DNA of 54,039 bases, from positions 1 to 54,039 of the forward strand of contig CANQFJ010000007.1 in the NCBI GenBank assembly GCA_947598485.1. Reading direction: 5' to 3'. Position numbers and translations under genes: made by a program. Below are positions 1 to 7,344 of the stretch, one piece after another. The notes under the pieces are model-generated. The model saw only the letters and a list, made by a program, of their open reading frames with translations, did not search any database and was not told the DNA's origin. The stretch comes from an uncultured Bacilli bacterium (GTDB lineage: Bacteria > Bacillota_I > Bacilli_A > RF39 > UBA660). The first letter of the stretch is position 1. Every line of letters starts with the position of its first letter.

Positions 1-399
1 ACTTTTGATATTAGAGGAAAAAGAATATTATCAAGAAAAGATAAATATTATTTAACTGATTTAGGTTTAGGTCAAATTTTAAATATAAACAAGAAAACTC
101 AATATGGGGCTTATTTAGAAAACATTGTATATAATGAGCTTATTTTTAGAGGATATAATGTAAGTATCGGAAATAATAATGGAAAAGAAATAGATTTTAT
201 TGCTACAAAGCATAATCAAAAAGAGTATTACCAAGTTACATTTGAACTTTCTAATAAAGAAACAGAAGAAAGAGAATTTGGTGCATATGATAATATTCAA
301 GATAATTATCCTAAATATGTTATATCAACTGATAAATTAGACTATTCTCAAAATGGCATAATTTATAAAAATATTATAGATTGGTTATTAGAAAAATAA
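1..399 (+). CDS. DUF4143-type ATPase, C-terminal part (cut by window edge)
   Basis: An open frame enters from the left edge and ends in TAA, giving 132 residues. The order YLTDLGLG, then GAYLENIVYNEL, then the EIDF-type motif KEIDFIA, then QVTFEL and a REFGAYDNI segment matches the nuclease-like C-terminal half of the AAA+/DUF4143 ATPase family. The ATP-binding N-terminus would lie outside the window. These proteins are common accessory genes in Firmicutes and their cellular role is poorly defined. The last residues (IDWLLEK) are typical of an intact C-terminus, so this gene may be whole apart from the cut. Family assignment is from motif memory. Confidence 0.75.
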   Translation, partial: TFDIRGKRILSRKDKYYLTDLGLGQILNINKKTQYGAYLENIVYNELIFRGYNVSIGNNNGKEIDFIATKHNQKEYYQVTFELSNKETEEREFGAYDNIQDNYPKYVISTDKLDYSQNGIIYKNIIDWLLEK

Positions 400-474
400 A
401 TTAAGCTAAATCTTTTTGTACTAATTTTATAACAAAAGTATAGGCAACCCTATATTTTTTTATAATTTTAGAAA

Positions 475-578
475 TGTAACGGGGGGTAACTTTACCTTTC
501 CTATCTTATGGAGGTTCTTCTTTACTTGTAAGTATGGCAAGTATTGGTATTATTTTAAATATTTCTAGAAATAATTAA
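475..578 (+). pseudogene. C-terminal scrap of FtsW/RodA/SpoVE-type lipid II flippase, frameshifted
   Basis: From about 487 the frame reads VTLPFLSYGGSSLLVSMA, continues with SIGIILNISRNN and stops at 576-578. LPFLSYGGSS is the diagnostic last-loop motif of the FtsW/RodA/SpoVE family. The preceding V-T-G is in another frame: the run of six G at 481-486 has one base more than the family motif needs. No start or upstream membrane segments are present, so about nine tenths of the gene is missing. It precedes a SpoVD-type PBP and mraY further along the same strand, where a SpoVE or FtsW gene would be normal. It is inferred to be a relic, not an expressed gene. Confidence 0.75.
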
Positions 579-589
579 TAGCAAAAAGA

Positions 590-867
590 ATTTGAAAAAA
601 ATTTGGAAAGTTTAGTTTTAAATCAACAGCGAATTTTTTGGTCGAAAATTGCGACCAAAAAAAGTAATCATATGGAAGCCGGGATGGTAAACAATAATTC
701 GTTCCTTTATAGAGCATTAAATTTTTTAAGGGTGCAAATTGCGACCTCAAGTTTAAAGAACAAAAATCATGATGACCGAAGGCATAATACACGCGTTTTA
801 CGGAACAAGGTGTAGTGATGCTTGCCACCATTTGAAATCTGATATTGCAATCTTTAAAAGCAATTAA
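590..867 (+). pseudogene. Decayed ORF6N-domain gene copy (remnant A)
   Basis: This stretch can be aligned by eye with the middle of the intact ORF6N gene at 1191-2084, but only across several frames. The segment near 600-665 matches the part encoding the beta-hairpin region of the intact gene, including TTTTTTGGTCG and its reverse complement. The segment near 795-845 matches the FTEQGVAMLA-encoding part, with one T missing and a stop in place. A second hairpin-region segment near 721-750 suggests that two broken copies are fused here. The end, with a run coding for IFKSN and then TAA, is shared with remnant B. There is no intact start. Confidence 0.75.
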
Positions 868-873
868 ATAAAG

Positions 874-902
874 TTGTCACACGATCGTATATTTGTTATA
901 GC
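874..902 (+). promoter_or_regulatory. Sigma-A-type promoter of ORF6N remnant B
   Basis: TTGTCA at 874-879 and TATAGC at 897-902 are separated by 17 bases. The whole stretch from here to the start codon is a diverged copy of the promoter region before the intact ORF6N gene (1130-1190). It includes the shared segment TAGTCATAGTAAG before the start codon. This shows that promoter and leader were duplicated with the gene. Confidence 0.6.
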
Positions 903-933
903 TTGCTTATAGTCATAGTAAGAGGATTTTTTT

Positions 934-1122
934 ATGAACACTATTACATTATTAAAAGAAGAAAAAATTGAATATTTTGATATTTTAAGGTCGCATTTTG
1001 CGACCTTAAAATTAAAACCTGGTCAATTTTCAAAGTACCTTCCTTGTGTATTTACTGAGCAAAGTGTAGCAATGCTTGCCATTATTTTGAAATATGAAGT
1101 TTCAATCTTTAAAAATAATTAA
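934..1122 (+). pseudogene. Internally deleted ORF6N-domain gene copy (remnant B)
   Basis: A 62-codon frame with start, stop and a ribosome site. Its first residues (MNTITLLKEEKIE) are nearly those of the intact ORF6N protein. It then jumps to DILRSHFATLKL and to VFTEQSVAMLAIILK, so most of the DNA-binding domain and the whole C-terminal domain are gone. A perfect 14-base inverted repeat (982-995 with 999-1012) lies in the LRSHFAT part. It could still be translated as a short peptide, but its structure is that of a deletion derivative of the neighbouring gene. Confidence 0.7.
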
Positions 1123-1129
1123 AATAATC

Positions 1130-1158
1130 TTGACACGCGAACATATATTTGCTATAGT
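1130..1158 (+). promoter_or_regulatory. Sigma-A-type promoter of the intact ORF6N gene
   Basis: TTGACA at 1130-1135 and TATAGT at 1153-1158 are separated by 17 bases, close to consensus. The start codon follows at 1191 with AAGGGAGA at about 1176-1183 as the ribosome site. The same arrangement is duplicated about 256 bases upstream. Confidence 0.7.
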
Positions 1159-1190
1159 TTGCTTACGGTCATAGTAAGGGAGAATTTTAT

Positions 1191-2084
1191 ATGAACACAA
1201 TTACATTAATTAAAGAAGAAAAAATTGAAAATATGATTTATGAAGTAAGAGGCAAACAAGTAATGTTGGACTCTGATTTAGCAAAACTTTACGGAGTAGA
1301 AACAAAAAGAATTAATGAAGCAGTAAGAAATAATCCTCAAAAGTTCCCAGAAAGATTTAGTTTTAAATTAACGGATGAAGAAAGTGAATTTTTTTTGGTC
1401 GAAATTTTCGACCAAAAAAATAAATATATTGAAACACGTGGAGGTAAATATAAAAATCCTCGCGTTTTTACGGAACAAGGTGTAGCAATGCTTGCCACAA
1501 TTTTAAAATCTGATGTTGCAACTCAAGTTAGTATTGCTATCATGGATGCCTTTGTAATAATGCGCAAATATATTTCTAATGAATTAATTGAGCAAAAATA
1601 TATTAATAATTTGGTAATAAAGCATGATGAAGATATTAAATTGTTACAAGAATCTTTCAATCAATTTGAAGAAAAGAAAAAAGAAAATGAAATTTATTTC
1701 AATGGCCAAATCTATGATGCTTATTCAAAAATAATAGATATTTTAAAAGAAGCACATGTTAGCATAATTATTATTGATAACTATGCTGATAAGTTTGTTT
1801 TAGATATGATAAGAAACTTAAAAGTTGAAGTAACTATAATATGTAAAAGTAATGGTTTATTAAAACAATTAGATATAAATAAATACCAAAAACAATATAA
1901 TAATTTAAAGGTTGTTTATAATAATGATTTTCATGATAGATATATTATATTAGACCAAAAGGAAATTTACCATTGTGGATCATCTCTTAATTACGCCGGC
2001 AGTAAAACTTTTTCAATTAATAAATTAGACGATGAAATAGTAAAGAATAGTTTAATAAAATACATACTTGCAATTATAAAATAA
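1191..2084 (+). CDS. ORF6N-domain protein with C-terminal PLD-like domain
   Basis: 297 residues. The N-terminal part (about 10-115) is an ORF6N domain, a KilA-N-related DNA-binding module found in phage and mobile genes. It shows VRGKQVMLDSDLAKLYGVET, then NNPQKFPERFSFKLTDEE and VFTEQGVAMLATILKSDVA. A charged helical linker (about 145-175) follows. The C-terminal part (about 175-297) has DNYADKFVLDMI, FHDRYIILD and YHCGSSLNYAG. This is a phospholipase-D-like fold often attached to ORF6N in Firmicutes, with a single H-x-D signature and no full HKD motif. Codons for FFLVEIFDQK lie on a perfect 31-base inverted repeat. The gene has its own near-consensus promoter and is flanked by remnants of related copies. 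The function is unknown; regulator or anti-phage roles are only guesses. Confidence 0.85.
   Translation: MNTITLIKEEKIENMIYEVRGKQVMLDSDLAKLYGVETKRINEAVRNNPQKFPERFSFKLTDEESEFFLVEIFDQKNKYIETRGGKYKNPRVFTEQGVAMLATILKSDVATQVSIAIMDAFVIMRKYISNELIEQKYINNLVIKHDEDIKLLQESFNQFEEKKKENEIYFNGQIYDAYSKIIDILKEAHVSIIIIDNYADKFVLDMIRNLKVEVTIICKSNGLLKQLDINKYQKQYNNLKVVYNNDFHDRYIILDQKEIYHCGSSLNYAGSKTFSINKLDDEIVKNSLIKYILAIIK
1390..1420. repeat. Perfect inverted repeat inside the ORF6N coding sequence
   Basis: Two 15-base arms (T7-GGTCGAAA at 1390-1404 and TTTCGACC-A7 at 1406-1420) surround one central T. Related inverted repeats occupy the same place in remnant A (634-662) and remnant B (982-1012), with different arm sequences. 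Confidence 0.85.
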
Positions 2085-2115
2085 TATTCAGTTAATTTGC
2101 AATATCTAGACAAAC

Positions 2116-2202
2116 GTTTTTTGCTTTCAATTAACACCTGAAGAATATAAGAACTTCAAGTGCCATTTTGGAACTTCAAGTTTAAATGGATACGTTAAAT
2201 GA
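2116..2202 (+). pseudogene. Short ORF6N-domain gene scrap (remnant C)
   Basis: The frame beginning near 2116 reads VFCFQLTPEEYKNFK, then CHFGTSSLNGYVK, then TGA at 2200-2202. FQLTPEEY followed by an aromatic-x-T-S-S-L segment is the middle of the ORF6N domain. There is no start codon and nothing on either side continues the domain. The sequence differs from the intact neighbour more than the other remnants do, so it probably derives from another member of the family. GAACTTCAAG is repeated at 2151-2160 and 2171-2180 within it. Confidence 0.6.
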
Positions 2203-2231
2203 ATATAAAATTAAATTTAGAATTAGTACAG

Positions 2232-2255
2232 CACAATGAGATATTGTGTTATACT
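2232..2255 (+). promoter_or_regulatory. Candidate -10 and inverted repeat before nagZ
   Basis: TATACT at 2250-2255 could be the -10 of nagZ. Directly upstream is the inverted repeat CACAAT (2232-2237) and ATTGTG (2243-2248) with a 5-base spacer, placed where a repressor could cover the promoter. No good -35 was found. The ribosome site AAGGTGA (2262-2268) precedes the ATG at 2273. Confidence 0.35.
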
Positions 2256-2272
2256 ATATTTAAGGTGAAGAT

Positions 2273-3493
2273 ATGAAAAAAATAGTAGCTATTATTGTAT
2301 TAATTCTTTTTGGAGTTTTATGTTATTTTGTCGCTACCACTAAAATTGATGATGGTACTACTAATAATTTAAAAAATGAATTAGAGGATTCTGAAAAGGA
2401 GGATGAAGTGCAAAAATTATTTGATAGCATGACTTTAGAAGAAAAGATTGGCCAAATGCTTATTATCGATTTTCAAGGTCAAAATATAACCGATAATGAA
2501 CTTAATTTATTAAGAGAAATTAAACCCGGAGGATTTATCCTTTTTGGCGAGAACTTTACTACTTATAATCAAACACTTGAGTTAATTAAAAGCATTAAAG
2601 CTACTAACGATATTCCAATGTTTATCAGTGTTGATGAAGAAGGTGGAAGAGTATCAAGACTTAGTGGTTTAAGCGACGTTCAAATGCTAGATATTCCCCC
2701 AATGCTTAGAGTTGGTAATACAGATGATAAAGAGCTTGCCTATCAAGTTGGCAAAATAATTGGTCAAAGGTTAAATGTCTTTGGCATTAATATGGATTTT
2801 GCTCCTATACTCGATATATATTCTAATCCTAATAATACGGTTATAGGTGATCGAGCTTTTGGAACTGATGCTACTAAAGTATATACTATGGCATCACAAG
2901 TAGCTAAAGGCCTAAATGAACAAAATATCATAAGCGTTTATAAACATTTTCCTGGCCATGGGGATACTTCAGCCGATTCTCACTATGAACTACCAGTTGT
3001 AACAAAATCTCTTGAGGAACTTGAAAAACTTGAACTTATCCCTTTTCAAAAAGCAATAGATGATGGAGCGGAAGTTATAATGGTTGCTCACATTGCAATG
3101 CCCAATATTACAAGCGACAATACCCCTTCTTCCCTATCAAAAGAAATTATTACTGATCTTTTAAAAAATAAAATGGGCTACGATAATCTTGTTATAACAG
3201 ATTCACTTAAAATGAAAGCCATTACAGATAACTATTCAGAAAAAGATATCTACAAGCTAGCAATTAATGCAGGTGTTGATATTCTCCTTATGCCCCAAAA
3301 TCCTCAAAATGCTATAAATTTAATTAAAGAAATGATAGAAAATAATGAGATTGACGAAGAAAAAATAAATGACTCTGTTTTAAAAATTCTTAGATTAAAA
3401 TGGCTTAAGTTAAAAAATAATTATGACACTTACCTTGATAAAAATTATTTAAATTTACCAGAATATGAAGAAGTTTTAGACAAAATAAATTGA
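2273..3493 (+). CDS. nagZ: Membrane-anchored beta-N-acetylglucosaminidase (GH3, NagZ-like)
   Basis: 406 residues. One hydrophobic segment at about 4-22 without a lipobox cysteine anchors the enzyme, and the catalytic part is predicted to be outside. The GH3 barrel is recognisable by FISVDEEGGRVSRL and by KHFPGHGDTSADSHYELP (about 224-241), the NagZ signature whose histidine assists catalysis. VITDSLKMKAI (about 306-316) carries the aspartate nucleophile. NagZ enzymes remove N-acetylglucosamine from muropeptides or cell-wall fragments. Length suits a single GH3 catalytic domain without the extra C-terminal domain of some Bacillus homologues. The gene ends in a hairpin terminator. Confidence 0.88.
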   Translation: MKKIVAIIVLILFGVLCYFVATTKIDDGTTNNLKNELEDSEKEDEVQKLFDSMTLEEKIGQMLIIDFQGQNITDNELNLLREIKPGGFILFGENFTTYNQTLELIKSIKATNDIPMFISVDEEGGRVSRLSGLSDVQMLDIPPMLRVGNTDDKELAYQVGKIIGQRLNVFGINMDFAPILDIYSNPNNTVIGDRAFGTDATKVYTMASQVAKGLNEQNIISVYKHFPGHGDTSADSHYELPVVTKSLEELEKLELIPFQKAIDDGAEVIMVAHIAMPNITSDNTPSSLSKEIITDLLKNKMGYDNLVITDSLKMKAITDNYSEKDIYKLAINAGVDILLMPQNPQNAINLIKEMIENNEIDEEKINDSVLKILRLKWLKLKNNYDTYLDKNYLNLPEYEEVLDKIN

Positions 3494-3507
3494 CTTCTTC
3501 TTTTTTT
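3467..3507 (+). terminator. Rho-independent terminator overlapping the nagZ stop
   Basis: GAAGAAGT (3467-3474) pairs with ACTTCTTC (3493-3500) and is followed by seven T. The right arm begins at the last base of the nagZ stop codon. The stem is AT-rich, so strength is uncertain. Confidence 0.6.
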
Positions 3508-3524
3508 ATTATTAATATAATGGC

Positions 3525-4397
3525 ATGGAAAAAGAGAAAGATTTTTTAAAATGTTGTTATAAAACAGGTTTTGTTCCTAAAAAAGTTGATTCAAGAGCAA
3601 GTAATATCTTCACTTTTTTATGTGAAAATAATCTTGCAAATAATCCCCATTATGTAAGAACTAATTTAAAAAATGTCATAAATAGTACTGCAGCATTTTA
3701 TAGCGAAGCATTTGAATCTTTACATTCTGTTTTAACTATTTCTAAAAGTACGCCAGAAATATATTCTATTATTAATAACAATGTTTCTGAGTTATTACAA
3801 AAACCCTTTGTATTTAAAGAATATTCGCCATTTGAAATACCTATCATTTTAAAAAGTGGAAACCCCTTTTATGGCTCAATAATAAGAACGGGAATACAAG
3901 GTCTTGATATAAACCCATATAGCCCTTTTATAATAACGCATATCAATCTTTCGAAGCCTTTTTCAACATATACAATTCCTTGTTATACTCACGAAATTAT
4001 GCATAGTCAGGTTGATACTATACAAGGGGCTGTTACAGATTATCACAACCTTGAGGTATTGCCTATTTTTATGGAAAAGTTAAATGCCTATTTTGCTGGT
4101 TCAAAAGTATTTCATGAAATTGAAAAAGCGAGATTATATTGTTTATTAAATAGTATGTCTAAATTGATAGAAGAAGATAATAATCGTGATTATATTTACT
4201 ATTCTTCAACTTTAAAAGCCGAAAAATTATTTGATATGTATGTTAATTCTTCGGATAGTGATAAAAAAGTAATTATGGACTATATTCAAATGATTATTAA
4301 TGGAGAAATTAGTCTTGAAGAATTTCTTGAAGGTTTTGGCATTACTTTAGAAAGTAGTCTTGATACACAGGCTATGAAACGTAATTTGCATCTGTAA
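3525..4397 (+). CDS. Unknown protein with HExxH metallopeptidase-like motif
   Basis: 290 residues, not recognised as a named family. No signal peptide or membrane segment is visible. CYTHEIMHSQ at about 157-166 contains HEIMH, the zinc-binding HExxH pattern of metallopeptidases. About 20 residues later is NLEVLPIFMEKLNAYF, which offers glutamates as a third ligand (inference). The N-terminus has several cysteines. No clear ribosome site precedes the ATG, and TATAAT (3516-3521) sits only 3 bases before it, so a promoter there would start inside the gene. The leader or the start may differ from that given. A strong terminator follows the stop, so the gene is probably a single unit or read through from nagZ. 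Confidence 0.6.
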   Translation: MEKEKDFLKCCYKTGFVPKKVDSRASNIFTFLCENNLANNPHYVRTNLKNVINSTAAFYSEAFESLHSVLTISKSTPEIYSIINNNVSELLQKPFVFKEYSPFEIPIILKSGNPFYGSIIRTGIQGLDINPYSPFIITHINLSKPFSTYTIPCYTHEIMHSQVDTIQGAVTDYHNLEVLPIFMEKLNAYFAGSKVFHEIEKARLYCLLNSMSKLIEEDNNRDYIYYSSTLKAEKLFDMYVNSSDSDKKVIMDYIQMIINGEISLEEFLEGFGITLESSLDTQAMKRNLHL

Positions 4398-4399
4398 TA

Positions 4400-4441
4400 A
4401 CCCATGTAATAAACTCATATAATTACATGGGTGATTTTTTT
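4400..4441 (+). terminator. Strong hairpin terminator that runs into the start of the spoVD-like gene
   Basis: ACCCATGTAAT (4400-4410) pairs perfectly with ATTACATGGGT (4422-4432), with an 11-base loop, and a T-run follows at 4435-4441. The right arm and T-run contain GGGTGA and the TTG at 4440, the best available ribosome site and start for the next gene. Confidence 0.85.
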
Positions 4442-6344
4442 GTTTTATAGTAAAATTCATGCAAGAATCCGTTTTGTTTTTATTGCCGTAATGCTCGTAT
4501 TAATAATGGTAATTATTAAAGTTTTTTATATTCAAGTATTTTCCTATAACAAACTTAAAGATCTGTCCGATGATCTATATAGTAGAAAACTTCCCTTGGC
4601 AGCAGATCGTGGCCAAATACTTGATCGAAATGGTAAGGTATTAGCTACGAATATTACCACAACATCGTTAGTAGTTGTACCAAGACAAATTGAAGATAAA
4701 GAAAAGGTTGCTAAAGACTTAGCAGAAATTCTTGGTGTTGACTATGAAGATATGTATAAACACGTTAGTAAACAAACATCAATTGAAAGAGTTCATCCCG
4801 AAGGAAGACAATTATCTTACGAAATCGCCGAGAAAATAGAGTCACTTAATTATGATGGCGTATATCTTCTTAAAGAAAGTAAAAGGTATTACCCTTATAA
4901 AGAGCTTTTATCACATACGCTTGGATATGTAGGAATAGATAATCAAGGTTTATCTGGCATTGAGCTTGAATATGATAATTATCTTACAGGAGAAGATGGC
5001 TCGATTAAATACTTTTCCGATGGTAAAGGAAACCGTCTTAAAACCTCAGAAGTATATGAAGCTCCTACCCCTGGAGTTACGGTTCAACTCACCATTGATT
5101 TAGATTTACAACTTGCAGTAGAAAATGAGCTTGATAACATTATGAGTAAATATACTCCTGAAAATGCATTAATCGTTGTGCAAAATCCTAAAACCGGCGA
5201 AATACTTGCAATGGGATCAAGACCAGCTTTTGATTCTAATAACTATAAAAAATACAGTGTTGATGTTATTAATCGTAATTTACCTATCTGGAAAACATAT
5301 GAACCAGGTTCAACTTTTAAAATAATTACTTTGGCAGCTTCTCTTGAAGAAAAAACCATCGATTTATTTAATGATACCTTTACTGACCCTGGCGCTATAA
5401 CGGTTGAAGGCGCTACTCTTCACTGTTGGAAAGCAGGAGGCCATGGCACTCAGACTTATCTTCAAGTTGTTGAAAACTCTTGCAACCCTGGCTTTGTTAA
5501 TCTAGGGCTAAAGCTTGGAACAAATAAATTAATGAAATATATTAAAACCTTTGGTTTTGGCACTAAAACGGGAATTGATTTAAATGGTGAAACTTCAGGT
5601 ATTCTTTTTAAAGAAGCTGATATGGGGCTTGTTGAAACCGCTACAACAGCCTTCGGTCAAGGTATAAGTGTTACACCTATTCAACAAACTACAGCCGTAT
5701 CTGCAGCCATTAATGGAGGAAAGTTATACAAACCTTATATCGTTAAAAGCTTAATAGAAACTAATACTAATACCGTACTTGATGTTACTTCCCCTACTTT
5801 GGTACGTAATGTTATATCCGAAGAAACCTCATCTTTAGTAAGGTATGCTTTGGAAAATGTCGTAGCAAATGGTTCAGGTAAAAATGCTTACATAGAAAAT
5901 TATCGTATCGGTGGTAAGACAGGAACAGCCCAAAAAGTAATTAATGGTACTTATTCTGCCAGCAGTTATATTCTTTCCTTCATGGGCTTTCTACCTGCAG
6001 ATGATCCTGAGCTGGTTGTCTATGTTGCTATTGATGGGCCACATAACGTTGTGCAATATGGTGGTACAGCTTCGGCACCAGTTGCTAAAAATATAATGAA
6101 AACTGCTATAAATCTTTATAATATTGAGCCATCTAAAGAAGGAATGCCTAGAGAATATACCTGGTTAGATCAAAAATATGTTATTCTTCCAGACGTTACA
6201 GGTAAATCATTAGAAGAAGCAAAAAAAATTCTAAAAGGATTTAAACTAACTTATTCTGGCACGGGAGATAAAATCTTTTATCAAACCCCTAAAGGCGGTA
6301 CTTATGTTAAAGAAAATGGCACTGTTATGCTGATGCTATCTTAA
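4440..6344 (+). CDS. spoVD: SpoVD-type class B penicillin-binding protein (transpeptidase)
   Basis: About 634-637 residues. An N-terminal membrane anchor (near 10-35) precedes the dimerisation part with RGQILDRNG. The transpeptidase has the three active-site motifs: STFK (Ser near 292), SCN (near 349) and KTG (near 494). One PASTA domain ends the protein (LPDVTGKSLEEAKKIL and after). One PASTA and this length match Bacillus SpoVD. The second class B PBP in this window has two PASTA domains and sits behind ftsL, as PbpB does. SpoVD makes spore cortex with SpoVE; position directly before mraY agrees. There is no in-frame ATG before 4491, which would cut the anchor. TTG 4440 with GGGTGA is chosen; GTG 4431 is the alternative. 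Confidence 0.8.
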   Translation: MFYSKIHARIRFVFIAVMLVLIMVIIKVFYIQVFSYNKLKDLSDDLYSRKLPLAADRGQILDRNGKVLATNITTTSLVVVPRQIEDKEKVAKDLAEILGVDYEDMYKHVSKQTSIERVHPEGRQLSYEIAEKIESLNYDGVYLLKESKRYYPYKELLSHTLGYVGIDNQGLSGIELEYDNYLTGEDGSIKYFSDGKGNRLKTSEVYEAPTPGVTVQLTIDLDLQLAVENELDNIMSKYTPENALIVVQNPKTGEILAMGSRPAFDSNNYKKYSVDVINRNLPIWKTYEPGSTFKIITLAASLEEKTIDLFNDTFTDPGAITVEGATLHCWKAGGHGTQTYLQVVENSCNPGFVNLGLKLGTNKLMKYIKTFGFGTKTGIDLNGETSGILFKEADMGLVETATTAFGQGISVTPIQQTTAVSAAINGGKLYKPYIVKSLIETNTNTVLDVTSPTLVRNVISEETSSLVRYALENVVANGSGKNAYIENYRIGGKTGTAQKVINGTYSASSYILSFMGFLPADDPELVVYVAIDGPHNVVQYGGTASAPVAKNIMKTAINLYNIEPSKEGMPREYTWLDQKYVILPDVTGKSLEEAKKILKGFKLTYSGTGDKIFYQTPKGGTYVKENGTVMLMLS

Positions 6345-6356
6345 TAAGGAGAAGAA

Positions 6357-7343
6357 ATGCTAATATTAACTAAATCAATTATCGCCTTAATATTAGGCTT
6401 TATAATTGCTATTTTAAGTGGTGCCATCATTATTTTTCTTTTAAGAAAAGCAAACATAAAGCAAAACGTTTCAAGCACTCTTAATGAAAGACATCTTAAA
6501 AAGCAAGGCACTCCTACTATGGGTGGACTTATCTTTGTACTAAGTACATTATTTATTTTATTATGTTTATATCTTAATAAAAATATTTCTATTACTTATA
6601 ATTTCTTTATTATTGTTTTCATTTTTATTGCTTATGCTTTTTTAGGAGGCTTAGATGATTTTATTAAAATTGTTTTTAAAAATAATAAGGGATTATCAAT
6701 ATTAACTAAGTTTGCTTTTCAAGTTTTTTTAGCATTAATCTTTTTTTATTTTTTTATTTTAGTAGGTAATAACACTATAATTGATTTTTATCTTTTTGAA
6801 ATAGACTTACGCTTTTTATATGGCTTTTTTATTCTCTTTCTTTTAGTAGGATCATCAAATGCCGTCAATATTACCGATGGGCTCGATGGCTTATGTGCTG
6901 GCCTCTGTGCTATATCCTTTATAACCTATGGTATTATCGCTTGGAATAGTAGTTATATTGTTGGATATCAAGAGATTGCAATTTTCTGCTTCATTTTAGC
7001 AGGTTCCTTAATCGGTTTTTTATTCTATAATTTTTATCCTGCCAAAATATTTATGGGTGATTTAGGTTCCCTTGCTTTAGGAGCCACTTTAGCGTCTATA
7101 GCAATAATTTTAAAAAATGAATTATCCCTAGTTCTTATTGGTATAGTTTATATTATAGAAACTTTGTCTTCTTTAATTCAAATTGTATCCATTAAACTAT
7201 TTAATAAAAAAATATTTAAAAAAAGCCCTCTTCATCACCATTTTGAAGAATTGGGCTTTGTAGAATCTGATATTATCAAAATTTTTTACACTGTTGGGCT
7301 TCTTTTTTCTTTAATAGCTTTAATTATTTATGTTTGGCATTAA
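6357..7343 (+). CDS. mraY: Phospho-MurNAc-pentapeptide transferase MraY
   Basis: 328 residues, a multi-pass membrane enzyme that loads phospho-MurNAc-pentapeptide onto undecaprenyl phosphate to make lipid I. Conserved loops are visible: ERHLKKQGTPTMGGL (about 43-57), NAVNITDGLDGL (about 168-179), FYPAKIFMGDLGSLALG (about 224-240) and PLHHHFEELG (about 292-301). AAGGAG lies just before the ATG, and the gene follows the spoVD-like gene by 12 bases, as in the Bacillus dcw cluster, although murE is absent between them. It ends one base from the stop of the convergent gene, with no terminator seen between. Confidence 0.95.
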   Translation: MLILTKSIIALILGFIIAILSGAIIIFLLRKANIKQNVSSTLNERHLKKQGTPTMGGLIFVLSTLFILLCLYLNKNISITYNFFIIVFIFIAYAFLGGLDDFIKIVFKNNKGLSILTKFAFQVFLALIFFYFFILVGNNTIIDFYLFEIDLRFLYGFFILFLLVGSSNAVNITDGLDGLCAGLCAISFITYGIIAWNSSYIVGYQEIAIFCFILAGSLIGFLFYNFYPAKIFMGDLGSLALGATLASIAIILKNELSLVLIGIVYIIETLSSLIQIVSIKLFNKKIFKKSPLHHHFEELGFVESDIIKIFYTVGLLFSLIALIIYVWH

Positions 7344-7344
7344 T

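Noticed and set aside
565-831. An 88-codon open frame on the minus strand
   Set aside because: It is the antisense of the ORF6N remnant A, without family likeness or ribosome site.
400-2272. A mobile element or prophage end
   Set aside because: Duplicated ORF6N copies suggest mobility, but no transposase, integrase, terminal repeat or attachment site could be seen.
3490-3521. TTGACT and TATAAT as promoter of the HExxH gene
   Set aside because: The spacing is 20 bases and the -10 is only 3 bases before the ATG, so transcription would begin inside the gene.
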